A stretch of 64,000 nt of DNA from Geminicoccus harenae (GTDB taxonomy: Bacteria; Pseudomonadota; Alphaproteobacteria; Geminicoccales; Geminicoccaceae). Location of the stretch: the NCBI RefSeq assembly GCF_019800005.1, contig NZ_JABGCL010000004.1:124001-188000 (forward strand). Direction: 5' to 3'. Position numbers and translations under genes: made by a program. Below, piece by piece: positions 19,972 to 28,430 of the stretch. Position 1 is the first letter of the stretch, and the number at the start of each line of letters is the position of its first letter. The notes under the pieces are model-generated. The model did no database searches. It had not been told where the DNA came from and worked only from the letters and a program-made list of their open reading frames with translations.

Positions 19972-19999
19972 AGCCCGGCGGCGACGCGGCCGCCGGGCT
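19972..19999. terminator. Perfect GC-rich hairpin between convergent genes
   Basis: AGCCCGGCGGC (19972-19982) pairs exactly with GCCGCCGGGCT (19989-19999) around a six-base loop. It sits between the stops of the hydrolase (plus) and the RTX gene (minus). There is no T-run on either strand, so termination efficiency is uncertain. Confidence 0.5.
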
Positions 20000-20006
20000 G
20001 CCGGTC

Positions 20007-21347
20007 TCATGCCGGCGGATGAAAGGCGCTCATCGACGTCGCCGCATCGATGTCCGCCGCACCCAGTGCCGTGACGCCGAACAGGGTGATCGTGCCGTGC
20101 GTGGCGACCAGGGACTGATACGGCAGCTTCGCGGCATCGATCACGAGCGACGCCCTGGTCTCGCCGTCATGGCTGACCGGCTGGACGGACACGGCCGCGT
20201 CGCCGCCGTCCAGCACGCCGCTGCCATCCGTGTCGAGATCCTGGAAGCGGACCACCGCCCGGCCGCCGCCTTCGCCGGTGGCAGGGTGGCCCTCGGCGGC
20301 AAAGGTGATCTGCAGCCGGTCCTGCCCGCGAACGAAGTCCAGGATCAGGTCGTCCGCCTGGTGGACCCGCGTTTCCCGGTCCGTAAGGAAGAAGTCCATG
20401 AAGTGGACGGCGAACAGGTCGTTGCCGCTGCCGCCGCTGAGCAGATCGTGGCCGTTGCCGCCCACCAGCGTGTCGTCGCCCATGTTGCCGTCGAGCACGT
20501 CGTCACCGCTCTGGCCCCAGACGATGTCGTCGCCGAGCCCGCCCGAGACCCGGTCGTCGCCGTCCCTGATGTCGATATAGTCGTCGCCGGTGCCGCCGCG
20601 GACCAGGTCATTGCCATAGCCGCCCTCCACCCGGTCGTCGCCATCGCCGCCATCCACGACCGTCCCGGGAAAGGACGGCAGGTAGATGTCGTCCAGGCCG
20701 AGCAGGATCTCGTCGTCGCCCTTGCCGCCATGGATGGTGCTCTGCGTGTAGGGGGCCATGATGAAATCGTCGCCGGCACCGCCGAACAGAAAGTGCTCCC
20801 CCTCGGCCGGAACCTCGTACTCCTCGGCCTGGGCGATGATGCGGTCGTCCCCGTCCTGGCCGAAGATCGTGTCGCTGCCGAGGCCGCCCTGGAGCAGGTC
20901 GTTGCCCGCCCCGCCCTGCATCCGGTCGTCGCCGGCCTCGCCATTGAGCGTGTCGTCACCCTCCCCGCCCTGCAGCAGGTCATGGCCCGCCTGGCCCAGC
21001 AGGACATCGTCGCCGTTCCCACCCTGGAGCGTGTCGGCGCCGTCGCCGCCCTGTAGCCGGTCGTTGCCCAGGCCGCCGCGCAGGATGTCATCGCCGGCAT
21101 CGCCCACGAGCAGGTCGCCGCCCTCGAACCCGCTGATCAGGTCGTTGCCATCGCCGCCGCGGCCGAAATCGTCGCCCTGCCCCAGCTCGATGACATCGTC
21201 GCCGCCCCGGCCCCACGCCTGGTCGTCGCCGTCCTCGGCAAAGATCAGGTCACGCTCCTCCGTGCCTTCCAGTACGTCGTCCTGCATCGAGCCTGTCACG
21301 ACCGCCACTTGCATGCCCCCTTGCTGATCGGCGTCCGCGCGCTTCAT
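20007..21347 (-). CDS. RTX calcium-binding protein, stand-alone (RTX-1)
   Basis: A 446-residue protein dominated by GGxGxDxLx nonapeptide repeats (about residues 28-320), which fold into a calcium-loaded parallel beta-roll outside the cell. After the repeats comes a single EF-hand-like loop, DTDGSGVLDGGD, at about 372-383. A C-terminal segment ends in TITLFGVTALGAADID (about 419-434). No signal peptide is seen, so type I secretion through a C-terminal signal is expected, but no ABC exporter or membrane-fusion gene is nearby. It shares its C-terminal module with the two other RTX proteins of the window. No enzymatic domain is visible. Confidence 0.88.
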   Translation of the reverse strand: MKRADADQQGGMQVAVVTGSMQDDVLEGTEERDLIFAEDGDDQAWGRGGDDVIELGQGDDFGRGGDGNDLISGFEGGDLLVGDAGDDILRGGLGNDRLQGGDGADTLQGGNGDDVLLGQAGHDLLQGGEGDDTLNGEAGDDRMQGGAGNDLLQGGLGSDTIFGQDGDDRIIAQAEEYEVPAEGEHFLFGGAGDDFIMAPYTQSTIHGGKGDDEILLGLDDIYLPSFPGTVVDGGDGDDRVEGGYGNDLVRGGTGDDYIDIRDGDDRVSGGLGDDIVWGQSGDDVLDGNMGDDTLVGGNGHDLLSGGSGNDLFAVHFMDFFLTDRETRVHQADDLILDFVRGQDRLQITFAAEGHPATGEGGGRAVVRFQDLDTDGSGVLDGGDAAVSVQPVSHDGETRASLVIDAAKLPYQSLVATHGTITLFGVTALGAADIDAATSMSAFHPPA

Positions 21348-21378
21348 GTCAGACCGGCAATGATCTGTCCATTTACCG

Positions 21379-22546
21379 TCAGTCGCGTCCGGCCGGCAGC
21401 CGGCGTGCCAAGCCCAGGAGCGGCAGGATCAGGGCGACCGCCGCCGTCGCGAGGAAGACCAGTCCGCCCAGCAGCCCCACCGCATCGGCGACCACGCCCA
21501 GCGCCACCAGCGGGATGGTGTTGCCGAAATAGCCGGCCACGTAGAACAGGGACACGAAGGTCGCGCGCTGGTCGGGTGGGGTCACCAGGTTCCCGTGCCG
21601 GCCGCCCCCACGAACGCGGCGCCATAGCCGATCCCGGCCGCGAGCACGCTGCCGACGAACAGGAGCGGCAGGCCGACCCAGGCACCAAAAGTGCAGGCCA
21701 GCAGGGCCGCCACCACCAGCACGGCACCCCGGATCATGCAGGTTGCCGGGTCACGCTGCCGGCAGATGAACTGGACGATGCCAGCAACCAGCTGGAAGCC
21801 CACCACGGTGAAGGCGCCGACGGCCGGATCGTTCAGGTCGAACAGCCGGGCGGTGAAGGTCGGCCCCAGCGCCATGAAGGTCGAGCCGATCGACCAAGCC
21901 AGGATCAGTGCGGTGGCCGCGGCGACGAACGGCACGCGGATCGCATGCAGGGTCGGCAGCACGCCGTCGGGGCGCTCCGGCCAGTTGGCGACACTGGTGG
22001 CGGGCTCGCGTGCCGCAGCCGGCCAGGGCAGTGCCACCAGGGTCAGCGCGGTGACGAGCGACAGGCCAGCCAGCAGGGCGAAGGGCAGCCGGGTGGGCCA
22101 CCAGCCGAGCTGCAGGGCGGCAGCGCTGATGATGGGCCCAAGCGACGCGCCCGCCGTGAACGCGACCGAGGCCATGACGGCGGCACGCACCCCGCGGCGC
22201 AGACCAGCAGGGCCGGGACGATCACCAGCCGCCGGTCGGACAGGCGGCCCAGGACCAGCAGGGCGGCGAGCGTGGCTACCGAGTAGATCGCGAAGATCGC
22301 GGCCAGCGTCGTGGCGCCGAGCTGCCAGCGCGCTTGGTAGACGGCATAAAGTGTCGAGGGCGTGGTGCTGTTCAGGATGGCGGCACAGATGGACAGCGCC
22401 ACGAAGAAGCAGGCAGCCGATGTCCCGGTGCGGGCAGATGGCCTGGAGATTGGCCACCCGCTCCAGCTGTGCCGACAGGCCACGGCACGCCGCAACTCGG
22501 CTGCGCGCGTGCCGTGCGCATGGATGCCATTCGCGACCGCGGCCAC
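21379..22546 (-). pseudogene. MFS transporter, broken by frameshifts and a probable deletion
   Basis: Three reading frames carry successive pieces of one major facilitator protein. The first, within 22043-22546, holds the first helices (CFFVALSICAAILNSTTPST, then the loop LGRLSDRR). The second, within 21582 to about 22200, continues ASVAFTAGASLGPIIS through the middle helices. The third, 21379-21585, gives the last helices (ATFVSLFYVAGYFGNTIPL). Between pieces one and two about one helix pair is missing and the frame changes, and the frame changes again near 21590. The original start is unclear; an ATG at 22457 is possible with a further shift. It follows the trans-sulfuration enzyme by about ten bases, suggesting a former operon. 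Confidence 0.8.
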
Positions 22547-22555
22547 GCTGGCGGC

Positions 22556-23761
22556 TCAGGCCAGGGCCTGGTCCAGGTCGGCGATCAGGTCGTCCGCGTC
22601 CTCCAGCCCCACTGAGAAGCGGAATACCCCTTCCCCCGCCAGCGTCCGGTAGCGCCCCGCCGCCGCCTCGCCCATCCGCCAGGACGCGCCGATGATGTCA
22701 TCGGTGGGAATGTAGAACAGCAGGCTCTTGGTCTTGCCGAGCGACACGGCCGGCGAGATCACCCGCAGCCGCTCCGCCACCCGGCGTGCCATCCGGGCAT
22801 TGTCTTCCTTCAGGGTGAAGGACAGGAGGCTGGAGAAGTTGCGCATCTGCCGCCGGGCGAGCTCGTGCTGCGGATGCCGCGGCGAGCCCGGCCAGAGCAC
22901 GCGCAGGACCTTGGGATGCTCCGCCAGCCAGGCCTCGAGCCTGCGGGCGTTGCTCTCGTGCAGGGCCATCCGCGGCGCCAGCGTCTCCATGCCCCGCATG
23001 ATCAGCCAGGCCGCGAACGGCGAGAGCGAGCCGCCCAGATGGATCAGGCTCTCCTTGCGCAGGGACATGGCCCGCTGGGCACTGGTGATCACGGCCCCGC
23101 CCAGTGCATCGCCATGGCCGCACAGATATTTGGTCAGCGAGTGGATGACATAGTCCGCACCCAGCGAAAGCGGCCGGGTGCCGAGCGGGGTCGCGATCGT
23201 GCTGTCGACCGACAGCGGCACGCCCCGCGCACGGGCCAGTTCCGCCACGGCGGCAATATCGGTGATGCGCAGCGTGGGGTTGGCCGGCGTCTCGACATGA
23301 ACCAGCCTGGTGTTCGGCCGGAACGCCGCCGCCACCGCGGCCAGATCCGACGTGTCGACGAAGCTCGTGGCGATCCCGAGCCCGGCCAATTGGGCATGGG
23401 CCAGCTCCGCCACCCCGGCATAGCAGACCTCGGACAGGATCAGGTGGTCACCCGCCCGCAGCCGGTCGAGGAACAGCGCAGTCACCGCCGCCATGCCACT
23501 CGCAAAGCTCACCGCCGCCTCGCCGCCTTCCAGCGCGGCCAGCCGGGTCTCCAGCAGCTGTAGGGTCGGGTTGCTCCAACGGGTATAGAAATGCGGCGTC
23601 GCCGCGTCGATCTCGGCGGCCGCGAACCCGACCGCGTCCGGATGGGTGAAGAAGCTGGTGGCCAGCACCGGCGGCGGTGCCGCAGGCGCACCCACCCGAC
23701 GGTCCTCCGCGCCGCCATGCAGGCTCAGGGTCGCGTCGCCGAGGGAAGCGGAATCAGCCAA
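22556..23761 (-). CDS. Cys/Met metabolism PLP-dependent enzyme (cystathionine lyase/synthase type)
   Basis: A 401-residue PLP enzyme of the trans-sulfuration family (cystathionine gamma-synthase, beta-lyase or methionine gamma-lyase). The cofactor-phosphate motif is YTRWSNPT (near 60), the stacking segment is SFASGMAAVTALFL (near 85), and the PLP lysine lies in IHSLTKYLCGHGDALGG (near 210). The typical AspAT-like small C-terminal domain follows and ends in FRFSVGLEDADDLIADL. The reading frame begins with TTG at 23759-23761, nine bases after GGAG. Reaction specificity within this family cannot be decided from motifs alone. A decayed MFS transporter lies just downstream on the same strand. Confidence 0.9.
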   Translation of the reverse strand: MADSASLGDATLSLHGGAEDRRVGAPAAPPPVLATSFFTHPDAVGFAAAEIDAATPHFYTRWSNPTLQLLETRLAALEGGEAAVSFASGMAAVTALFLDRLRAGDHLILSEVCYAGVAELAHAQLAGLGIATSFVDTSDLAAVAAAFRPNTRLVHVETPANPTLRITDIAAVAELARARGVPLSVDSTIATPLGTRPLSLGADYVIHSLTKYLCGHGDALGGAVITSAQRAMSLRKESLIHLGGSLSPFAAWLIMRGMETLAPRMALHESNARRLEAWLAEHPKVLRVLWPGSPRHPQHELARRQMRNFSSLLSFTLKEDNARMARRVAERLRVISPAVSLGKTKSLLFYIPTDDIIGASWRMGEAAAGRYRTLAGEGVFRFSVGLEDADDLIADLDQALA

Positions 23762-24700
23762 GAGCCCGGTCTCCAGGAAGGGAAGATGCCGCCAGTCTAG
23801 GCGCGCTGTCCTGTCCCGTCAGCGCGACCTGCCGGTCAGTGCCGGATCAGGTGGGCCAGGAAGTCGGCCAGACGCCGGCTGCCGACCAGGTCGGCATGGA
23901 CGTTCAGTTCGGCATCGTCCAGGGCCAGCACCGCAGCAGGATGGCGGTTCAGGCCGCGCGCGGAGATCCAGGGGCTCGGGCACGTTCCCGTCAACAGCGT
24001 CGCCGAGACGCCAACCAGGCTACCCGCCGCAGACAACTGGATCAGGAGGGTGCGCAGCGTTCGCGGAGGTGCCCACCGGTGGCCGGTTCTCGGGAAACTC
24101 GGTGGAGCCCGGCAGGCCCGCTGCTCAGCGTCGCGGCCGGCGGCGTCGGCGATCCGCGCTCGGCGAAAGAAGGTGATCGGCCGGCTGGAGAGCCACGTTT
24201 GGCTCGGAACACTGCAGCAAGATGGACCACTACCTTCAAGCGGCGCGCGACGCATCCCTTGCAGGGCCTGGACTATCTTGAGGTGCAACCGGCACGCCCA
24301 CATCCGCCCGCGCGTCACCCGACATTGCTGCGGTCGTATCCGGTATGCGGCTTGCCGCCCCCTCCACTGCGAGCGGCCCCGGTCGGCCGCAGTCGTACTT
24401 GGAAACAGGCGTCTTTCAGCTTCGGCTCTGCCGGCACCACGCCGCATCGAGATTGAGCGCTGCAGCATGCCGACGAGCATCAGGGCAGCTTCAGCACGCG
24501 TCGACGAACGTGATTCATTGCCGTGTGACAAGGATGGGTGGCCTCGGCGCGGCCAGCCTGTTTGACCAGGCATGAGCTTGACCCAGCAGATCGGCACTTC
24601 GCCCAGGCGATCACCTACGGCATCATCCGCCCGGGCTCCCCATACCTGCCAGATCGCGCCCCATGCAGCTCGCCCAAAAGCCGACATGAACGGGCACATG
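23762..24700. other. About 940 bp without a recognisable gene
   Basis: All six frames here give only Arg/Pro/Ala-rich or frequently interrupted readings with no family motif. The minus-strand frame ending at 23836 finishes in ALDDAELNVHADLVGSRRLADFLAHLIRH, which looks more protein-like than the rest and may be the 3' remnant of a decayed gene. I do not recognise its family. No transposase motif or terminal inverted repeats were found. Confidence 0.4.
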
Positions 24701-24703
24701 TTT

Positions 24704-24730
24704 GGAACCGATTTACTAAACCGATTTCAT
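24704..24730. promoter_or_regulatory. Two tandem LacI-type operator-like sites upstream of the LacI gene
   Basis: GGAACCGATTTAC (24704-24716) and TAAACCGATTTCAT (24717-24730) lie in tandem with 13 bp between their central CG steps. Both resemble the A-rich, central-CG, T-rich pattern typical of LacI-family operators. They are about 80 bp upstream of the chosen LacI start, so autoregulation is likely. Symmetry is imperfect in both copies. Confidence 0.5.
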
Positions 24731-24808
24731 TCCGGATGATCCGTGCCATCAGCGGCGATATGCTGGCAGCCGAACCGGGCGCGGCGGATGGATAAAGGAA
24801 TGCGTGCG

Positions 24809-25846
24809 ATGGAGTGGCGCAGGCGGCCGACCATGGAGGACGTGGCCAAGGCGGCCGGTGTGTCCAAGGCGACGGTGTCGCGGGTGCTGGCCGGGATCGA
24901 GAGCGGCTCCACCCCGGCCACAGCGGAGCGGGTCCGCCAGACCGCGCTGCGGCTGGGCTATGTGGTGAACTCGATCGCCGCCAGCCTGCGCAGCCGCCAG
25001 AGCTTCACGATCGGCCTCCTGCTGGCCGATGTCGCCAACCCGTTCTTCGGCGGGATCGCCAGCGGCGTGGAATCACGCCTGTCCCAGACCGGCTACAGCG
25101 TGATCCTGGGCAATACCGGCAACTCGCTGGAGCGCGAGCGCGCGCTGGTCCGCGTGCTCGTGGAAAAGCAGATCGACGGGCTGATCGCGGCGACCTCGGC
25201 GGCGAGCGCCGAGCATTTCCACGAGGCCCAGGAGCGCGGCGTGCAGGTGGTCCTGGTCGATTCCGACGTGCCGGGCCTGGAGGCCGACACGGTCACGATC
25301 GACAACCGGGCCACGGCCGAGGCAGTGGTCGGCCATCTGCTGGAGCAGGGCCACCGGCGGATCGCGATCGTCACCGGCCCCATGGATGCCACCTTCGACC
25401 GGCACCGGCTGGAAGGCTACCGGCGCGCCCTCGCTCGCCACGGCATCGCCTATGACGAGGCGCTGGTCCTGCGCGCCGACCTCCTGGCCGAGGGCGGCGA
25501 GCGCGCCGTGGATCGCCTCCTGGAGCTGGACCCTCGCCCGACCGCGCTGTTCGCCACCAACAACATGATGACCCAGGGCGTGCTGGTCGGCCTGCGCCGG
25601 GCCGGCCTGCGCATCCCGGACGAGATCTCGCTCGTCGGGTTCGACGACCAGGACTGGTACGCGCTCTGCCACCCGCCGCTCAGCGCCGTGCTCAATCCTG
25701 CCTACGAGATGGGCCACGTCGCCGCCGACCGGCTGCTCACCCGCCTGGCCGGCCGTGGCGAGCGGGTCGAGCAGCCGGTGGAGCACCTGGTTCTCGACGC
25801 GCCCCTCGTGCTGCGCGCCAGCACCGCCCCGCCGCCTCAGGCATGA
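24809..25846 (+). CDS. LacI-family transcriptional regulator
   Basis: A 345-residue repressor-type regulator. The N-terminal helix-turn-helix and hinge read TMEDVAKAAGVSKATVSRVL and continue to ASLRSRQS (about residues 8-60). The periplasmic-binding-protein-like effector domain follows (FTIGLLLADVANPFFGGI to VSLVGFDDQDW). The start chosen is the ATG at 24809-24811, which has AAGGA nine bases upstream; in-frame ATGs at 24788 and 24800 are alternatives. No sugar transport or catabolic gene is adjacent, so the regulon is elsewhere or lost. Effector unknown. Confidence 0.9.
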   Translation: MEWRRRPTMEDVAKAAGVSKATVSRVLAGIESGSTPATAERVRQTALRLGYVVNSIAASLRSRQSFTIGLLLADVANPFFGGIASGVESRLSQTGYSVILGNTGNSLERERALVRVLVEKQIDGLIAATSAASAEHFHEAQERGVQVVLVDSDVPGLEADTVTIDNRATAEAVVGHLLEQGHRRIAIVTGPMDATFDRHRLEGYRRALARHGIAYDEALVLRADLLAEGGERAVDRLLELDPRPTALFATNNMMTQGVLVGLRRAGLRIPDEISLVGFDDQDWYALCHPPLSAVLNPAYEMGHVAADRLLTRLAGRGERVEQPVEHLVLDAPLVLRASTAPPPQA

Positions 25847-26203
25847 ATTCGCCCATGGGATGACGGCAGCTCCCTGGCTTTCTCGGTTCTTCCGTCCGCC
25901 GTCGGTGCAGATGGGTTCACGGAACGCACCGCTGGGACGGGAGGTGGGGCAACATCCGCCTTCTGGCCATTCGCCCAGCCGGTTCCAGCAGCGCCGCGCC
26001 TGACTCTAGCTCATGGTTTCGCCGATTCCGCCGCTCATCAGCGTTACGGGGCGGGACCATATTCGCGAGGCTGCGCCACGGCGATGGGCGGCGAGGCAGC
26101 TTCCGGCCGGGCACGCTCGTTGGCCAGGTCTGGTCGAGCACCGCGCGCGTGCTGATCATGCCCAGGCCGCCACTCCCGCCGGCCGGCGCAGCCCTCGGCC
26201 TCG
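25847..26203. other. About 360 bp intergenic stretch between convergent genes
   Basis: It lies between the LacI stop and the stop of a minus-strand lipoprotein gene. I see no reading frame with protein-like composition, no tRNA-like fold and no strong hairpin with a T-tail. Confidence 0.5.
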
Positions 26204-26854
26204 TCAGCGCATGGTGTAGGTCGCAAGGCGCAGGCGCCAGGCGCCCGGCTGGTCGTAATCCTCCTCCAGCTTGAGCTGCACGGCGGGGCGGGGCCAGGCT
26301 GCCTCGTCGTGCCACAGGACCTGCCGTTCGCCGCCTGCGAGCTCGACGGTTCCCGCCTTGACCCAGCGGCGTATCGCGGCCGGGTCGGGGTCGGCCAGGC
26401 AGCGGTCGAGCCGGGCGGCGGTCGCCTGGAAGCCCGCGGCCGCCACCGCGTGGTCGACGACGCCGCCCGGGCGGGCCAGGCAGGCATGGCTGGCGGTGAG
26501 CCGTCCGCTGCCCTCGATCCGGCAGCGGGCGAACGCGTCGTCCAGCGGCGGGGCCTGCCAGCGGGAGGGTCCGATGGGCTGGCCGCGCAGGCTGATGAAC
26601 GCGTCCGGCCAGGCCGCCACCACCTGCCGCAGCCCGCGGCAGAGCCGTTCCTGGTCATCCGCCCGCACCGCGGGCGCCGGGATTGCGGCTGCCGGCGGCA
26701 ATGGTGGCGGCTGTGGCGGCGGGCTTGCAGTGCGCCCGCAGGCGGCCAGCAGGGCGCCCAGCAGCAGCACCAGTAGCCGCGGACCGCTCCCCCGGGCTGC
26801 GGCGGGTGCTCCCCGTCGGCCTCTCCGCCGCCCCGGCACCACGGCCGGCCGCAC
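26204..26854 (-). CDS. Hypothetical lipoprotein
   Basis: A 216-residue protein with an Arg-rich N-terminus, then a hydrophobic stretch ending in the lipobox LGALLAAC (Cys39), so it is probably a lipid-anchored periplasmic protein. A Pro/Ala-rich spacer follows, and then a domain of about 150 residues with four cysteines (LCRGL, ARCRIEG, HACLARP, DRCLADP) and a C-terminal beta-rich end. No known family is recognised. It starts at a GTG three bases after the rppH stop, so it is the third gene of the yibQ-like/rppH operon. The precise start is uncertain because several GTG codons are in frame. Confidence 0.7.
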   Translation of the reverse strand: MRPAVVPGRRRGRRGAPAAARGSGPRLLVLLLGALLAACGRTASPPPQPPPLPPAAAIPAPAVRADDQERLCRGLRQVVAAWPDAFISLRGQPIGPSRWQAPPLDDAFARCRIEGSGRLTASHACLARPGGVVDHAVAAAGFQATAARLDRCLADPDPAAIRRWVKAGTVELAGGERQVLWHDEAAWPRPAVQLKLEEDYDQPGAWRLRLATYTMR

Positions 26855-26857
26855 CGC

Positions 26858-27361
26858 CTAGACCAGCTCCGGCGCGAACTCCTGGAACACGTGCCGGTAG
26901 ATCGCGCGCTTGAACGGCACGATCAGCCGCATGACCTCGTCGGGCATGGCCCACCGCCACTCGGCGAACTCGGCTTCCTCGCCATGGCCGACCAGATCGA
27001 TGTCGGCATCGTCGCCGTCGAAGCGGAACAGGAACCAGCGCTGGGTCTGCCCCTTGTAGCGCCCCTGCCAGGATTTCGCCGCGAGGTCGGGCGGCAGGTC
27101 GTAGGCGCGCCAGCACCCGCTCTCGCGCACGAGGCTGGCGGCATCGGTGCCCGCTTCCTCGCGCAGCTCGCGCACCGCCGAGGTCAGCGGTGTTTCGCCG
27201 CCGTCGATCCCGCCCTGGGGCAGCTGCCAGGCCTCGACCATCGTGTCGATCCGCCGCCCGAGGAACAGGCCCCGGCCCGGCCGATGCAGGAGGATCCCGA
27301 CACAGGGGCGATAGCCTGCCAGCGGCTCGACGGTGACGATGCAGCTACCTTCCTCGTCCAT
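26858..27361 (-). CDS. rppH: RNA pyrophosphohydrolase, Nudix family
   Basis: A 167-residue Nudix hydrolase that removes pyrophosphate from the 5' end of RNA and so starts decay. The N-terminal part YRPCVGILLHRPG and the Nudix box PQGGIDGGETPLTSAVRELREEAG are close to alphaproteobacterial RppH, as is the late PFKRAIYRHVFQEF. The ATG at 27359-27361 has GAGG six bases upstream and starts one base after the stop of the preceding gene; an ATG 12 bases further up is in frame but has a weaker site. The gene order polysaccharide deacetylase then rppH is seen in other alphaproteobacteria. Confidence 0.9.
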   Translation of the reverse strand: MDEEGSCIVTVEPLAGYRPCVGILLHRPGRGLFLGRRIDTMVEAWQLPQGGIDGGETPLTSAVRELREEAGTDAASLVRESGCWRAYDLPPDLAAKSWQGRYKGQTQRWFLFRFDGDDADIDLVGHGEEAEFAEWRWAMPDEVMRLIVPFKRAIYRHVFQEFAPELV

Positions 27362-27362
27362 C

Positions 27363-28322
27363 TCATCCCTCATGCTGCCGGCCCGCCGCCAGAGCGGCCC
27401 CGCCTTCGTCGGCCGGCACGACACCGGCCTGGGCGCGCAGGAGCGACGAAGGTGCCACCAGCGTCAAGCCTTCAGCGGGCAGGCCGCGCAGCCAGCGCGC
27501 CAGGCGCTCGATCGCCAGGGGATGGCTCGGCAGCACGCCCAGCGCCCGGCCATCGGCCGAGGCCGCAGCCCCCAGCATGTGGAGGAACTCGTCGACCCTG
27601 GCCGGCAGGCTGGTGACCCGCAGGGAGCCCTGGGCCAGCCCGACTTCTGCTGAGGCCTCCCGGGCCAGCAGCGTGGCGAACTCGCCGTGGAGCACCACCG
27701 GCAGCCGGTGCTCCTCGAGTGCTGCCAGGACCGGCAGCAGCCGCTGTGGCCTAGCACCGAAGGCACCGGGCTCCAGCAGCACGCCGGCAGGTGCCGGGAC
27801 CTGGTGACGGGCACCCGCCAGCCGGTCGAGATTGTCCGCATCGCTTCGGGTCGGCGAGATCGCCAGCGGGCCTGCGTCGAACCGGGCGGGATCGCCTTGC
27901 GACACCGGCAGGTCCAGCCAGATCTCGTGGCCGCGCCGGCGCAGTTCCGCCTGGAACGGCGGTGGCTGGTCGGCATAGGCGGACCAGGCCAGCGCCACCG
28001 GTGCCGGCAGGTCGAGTGCCGCACGCGCCAGGGCCGGATCGAGCCCGGCACCGGCCAGGATCACCGCTACCCGTGCACCATTGGGTTCCGCCGGCCGGGC
28101 GGCGGCAGGCGCGGCGTCAGGCGGTCCCATGGGCAGTATAGCGGCCGTGGCCGGCATGCGCAGGATCGCGACTTCGACCGCTGCCGGGGCATCCCCCACA
28201 GGCGCGGCCAGGACCGCCGCACCGCCCGCCCAAGCCAGGGCAGCCAGGAGCAGCCCGACCAGCGCCCAGGGGAGCAGCGGGAAGCGGCATAGTCGGCGAA
28301 ACGACTGGCGCAGGAAGGGCAA
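27363..28322 (-). CDS. Divergent polysaccharide deacetylase family protein (YibQ/DUF610-like)
   Basis: A 319-residue protein with an N-terminal signal anchor (about residues 14-40) and a periplasmic domain of the divergent polysaccharide deacetylase family, an NodB-like fold of unknown substrate. Recognisable parts are VAVILAGAGLDPALARAAL, LPAPVALAWSAYADQ, RRGHEIWLDLPVS and a late IERLARWLRGLPAEGLTLV. The reading frame begins with TTG at 28320-28322 with GGAG just upstream. It is the first gene of a three-gene operon with rppH and a lipoprotein, and is divergent from the LAS-type lipoprotein. Activity in this family has not been firmly shown. Confidence 0.82.
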   Translation of the reverse strand: MPFLRQSFRRLCRFPLLPWALVGLLLAALAWAGGAAVLAAPVGDAPAAVEVAILRMPATAAILPMGPPDAAPAAARPAEPNGARVAVILAGAGLDPALARAALDLPAPVALAWSAYADQPPPFQAELRRRGHEIWLDLPVSQGDPARFDAGPLAISPTRSDADNLDRLAGARHQVPAPAGVLLEPGAFGARPQRLLPVLAALEEHRLPVVLHGEFATLLAREASAEVGLAQGSLRVTSLPARVDEFLHMLGAAASADGRALGVLPSHPLAIERLARWLRGLPAEGLTLVAPSSLLRAQAGVVPADEGGAALAAGRQHEG

Positions 28323-28430
28323 GGCTGCTCCGATCGGTCAGGGCATGGCGATGGCGGGCCGCTCCGCAATCCAATGCGGGCCGCCACCGCCTGCACCCAT
28401 CTTCGCTCCCTGCCGGTGAACATCGCGTTA

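Noticed and set aside
20400-21260. Regularly spaced about 27-base repeats that look like a CRISPR or satellite array (also in RTX-2 and RTX-3)
   Set aside because: They are coding repeats for GGxGxDxLx nonapeptides, in frame, with no conserved repeat and unique spacer structure.
23762-24700. Possible insertion sequence remnant
   Set aside because: No transposase DDE or HTH motif, no terminal inverted repeats and no target duplication could be seen.
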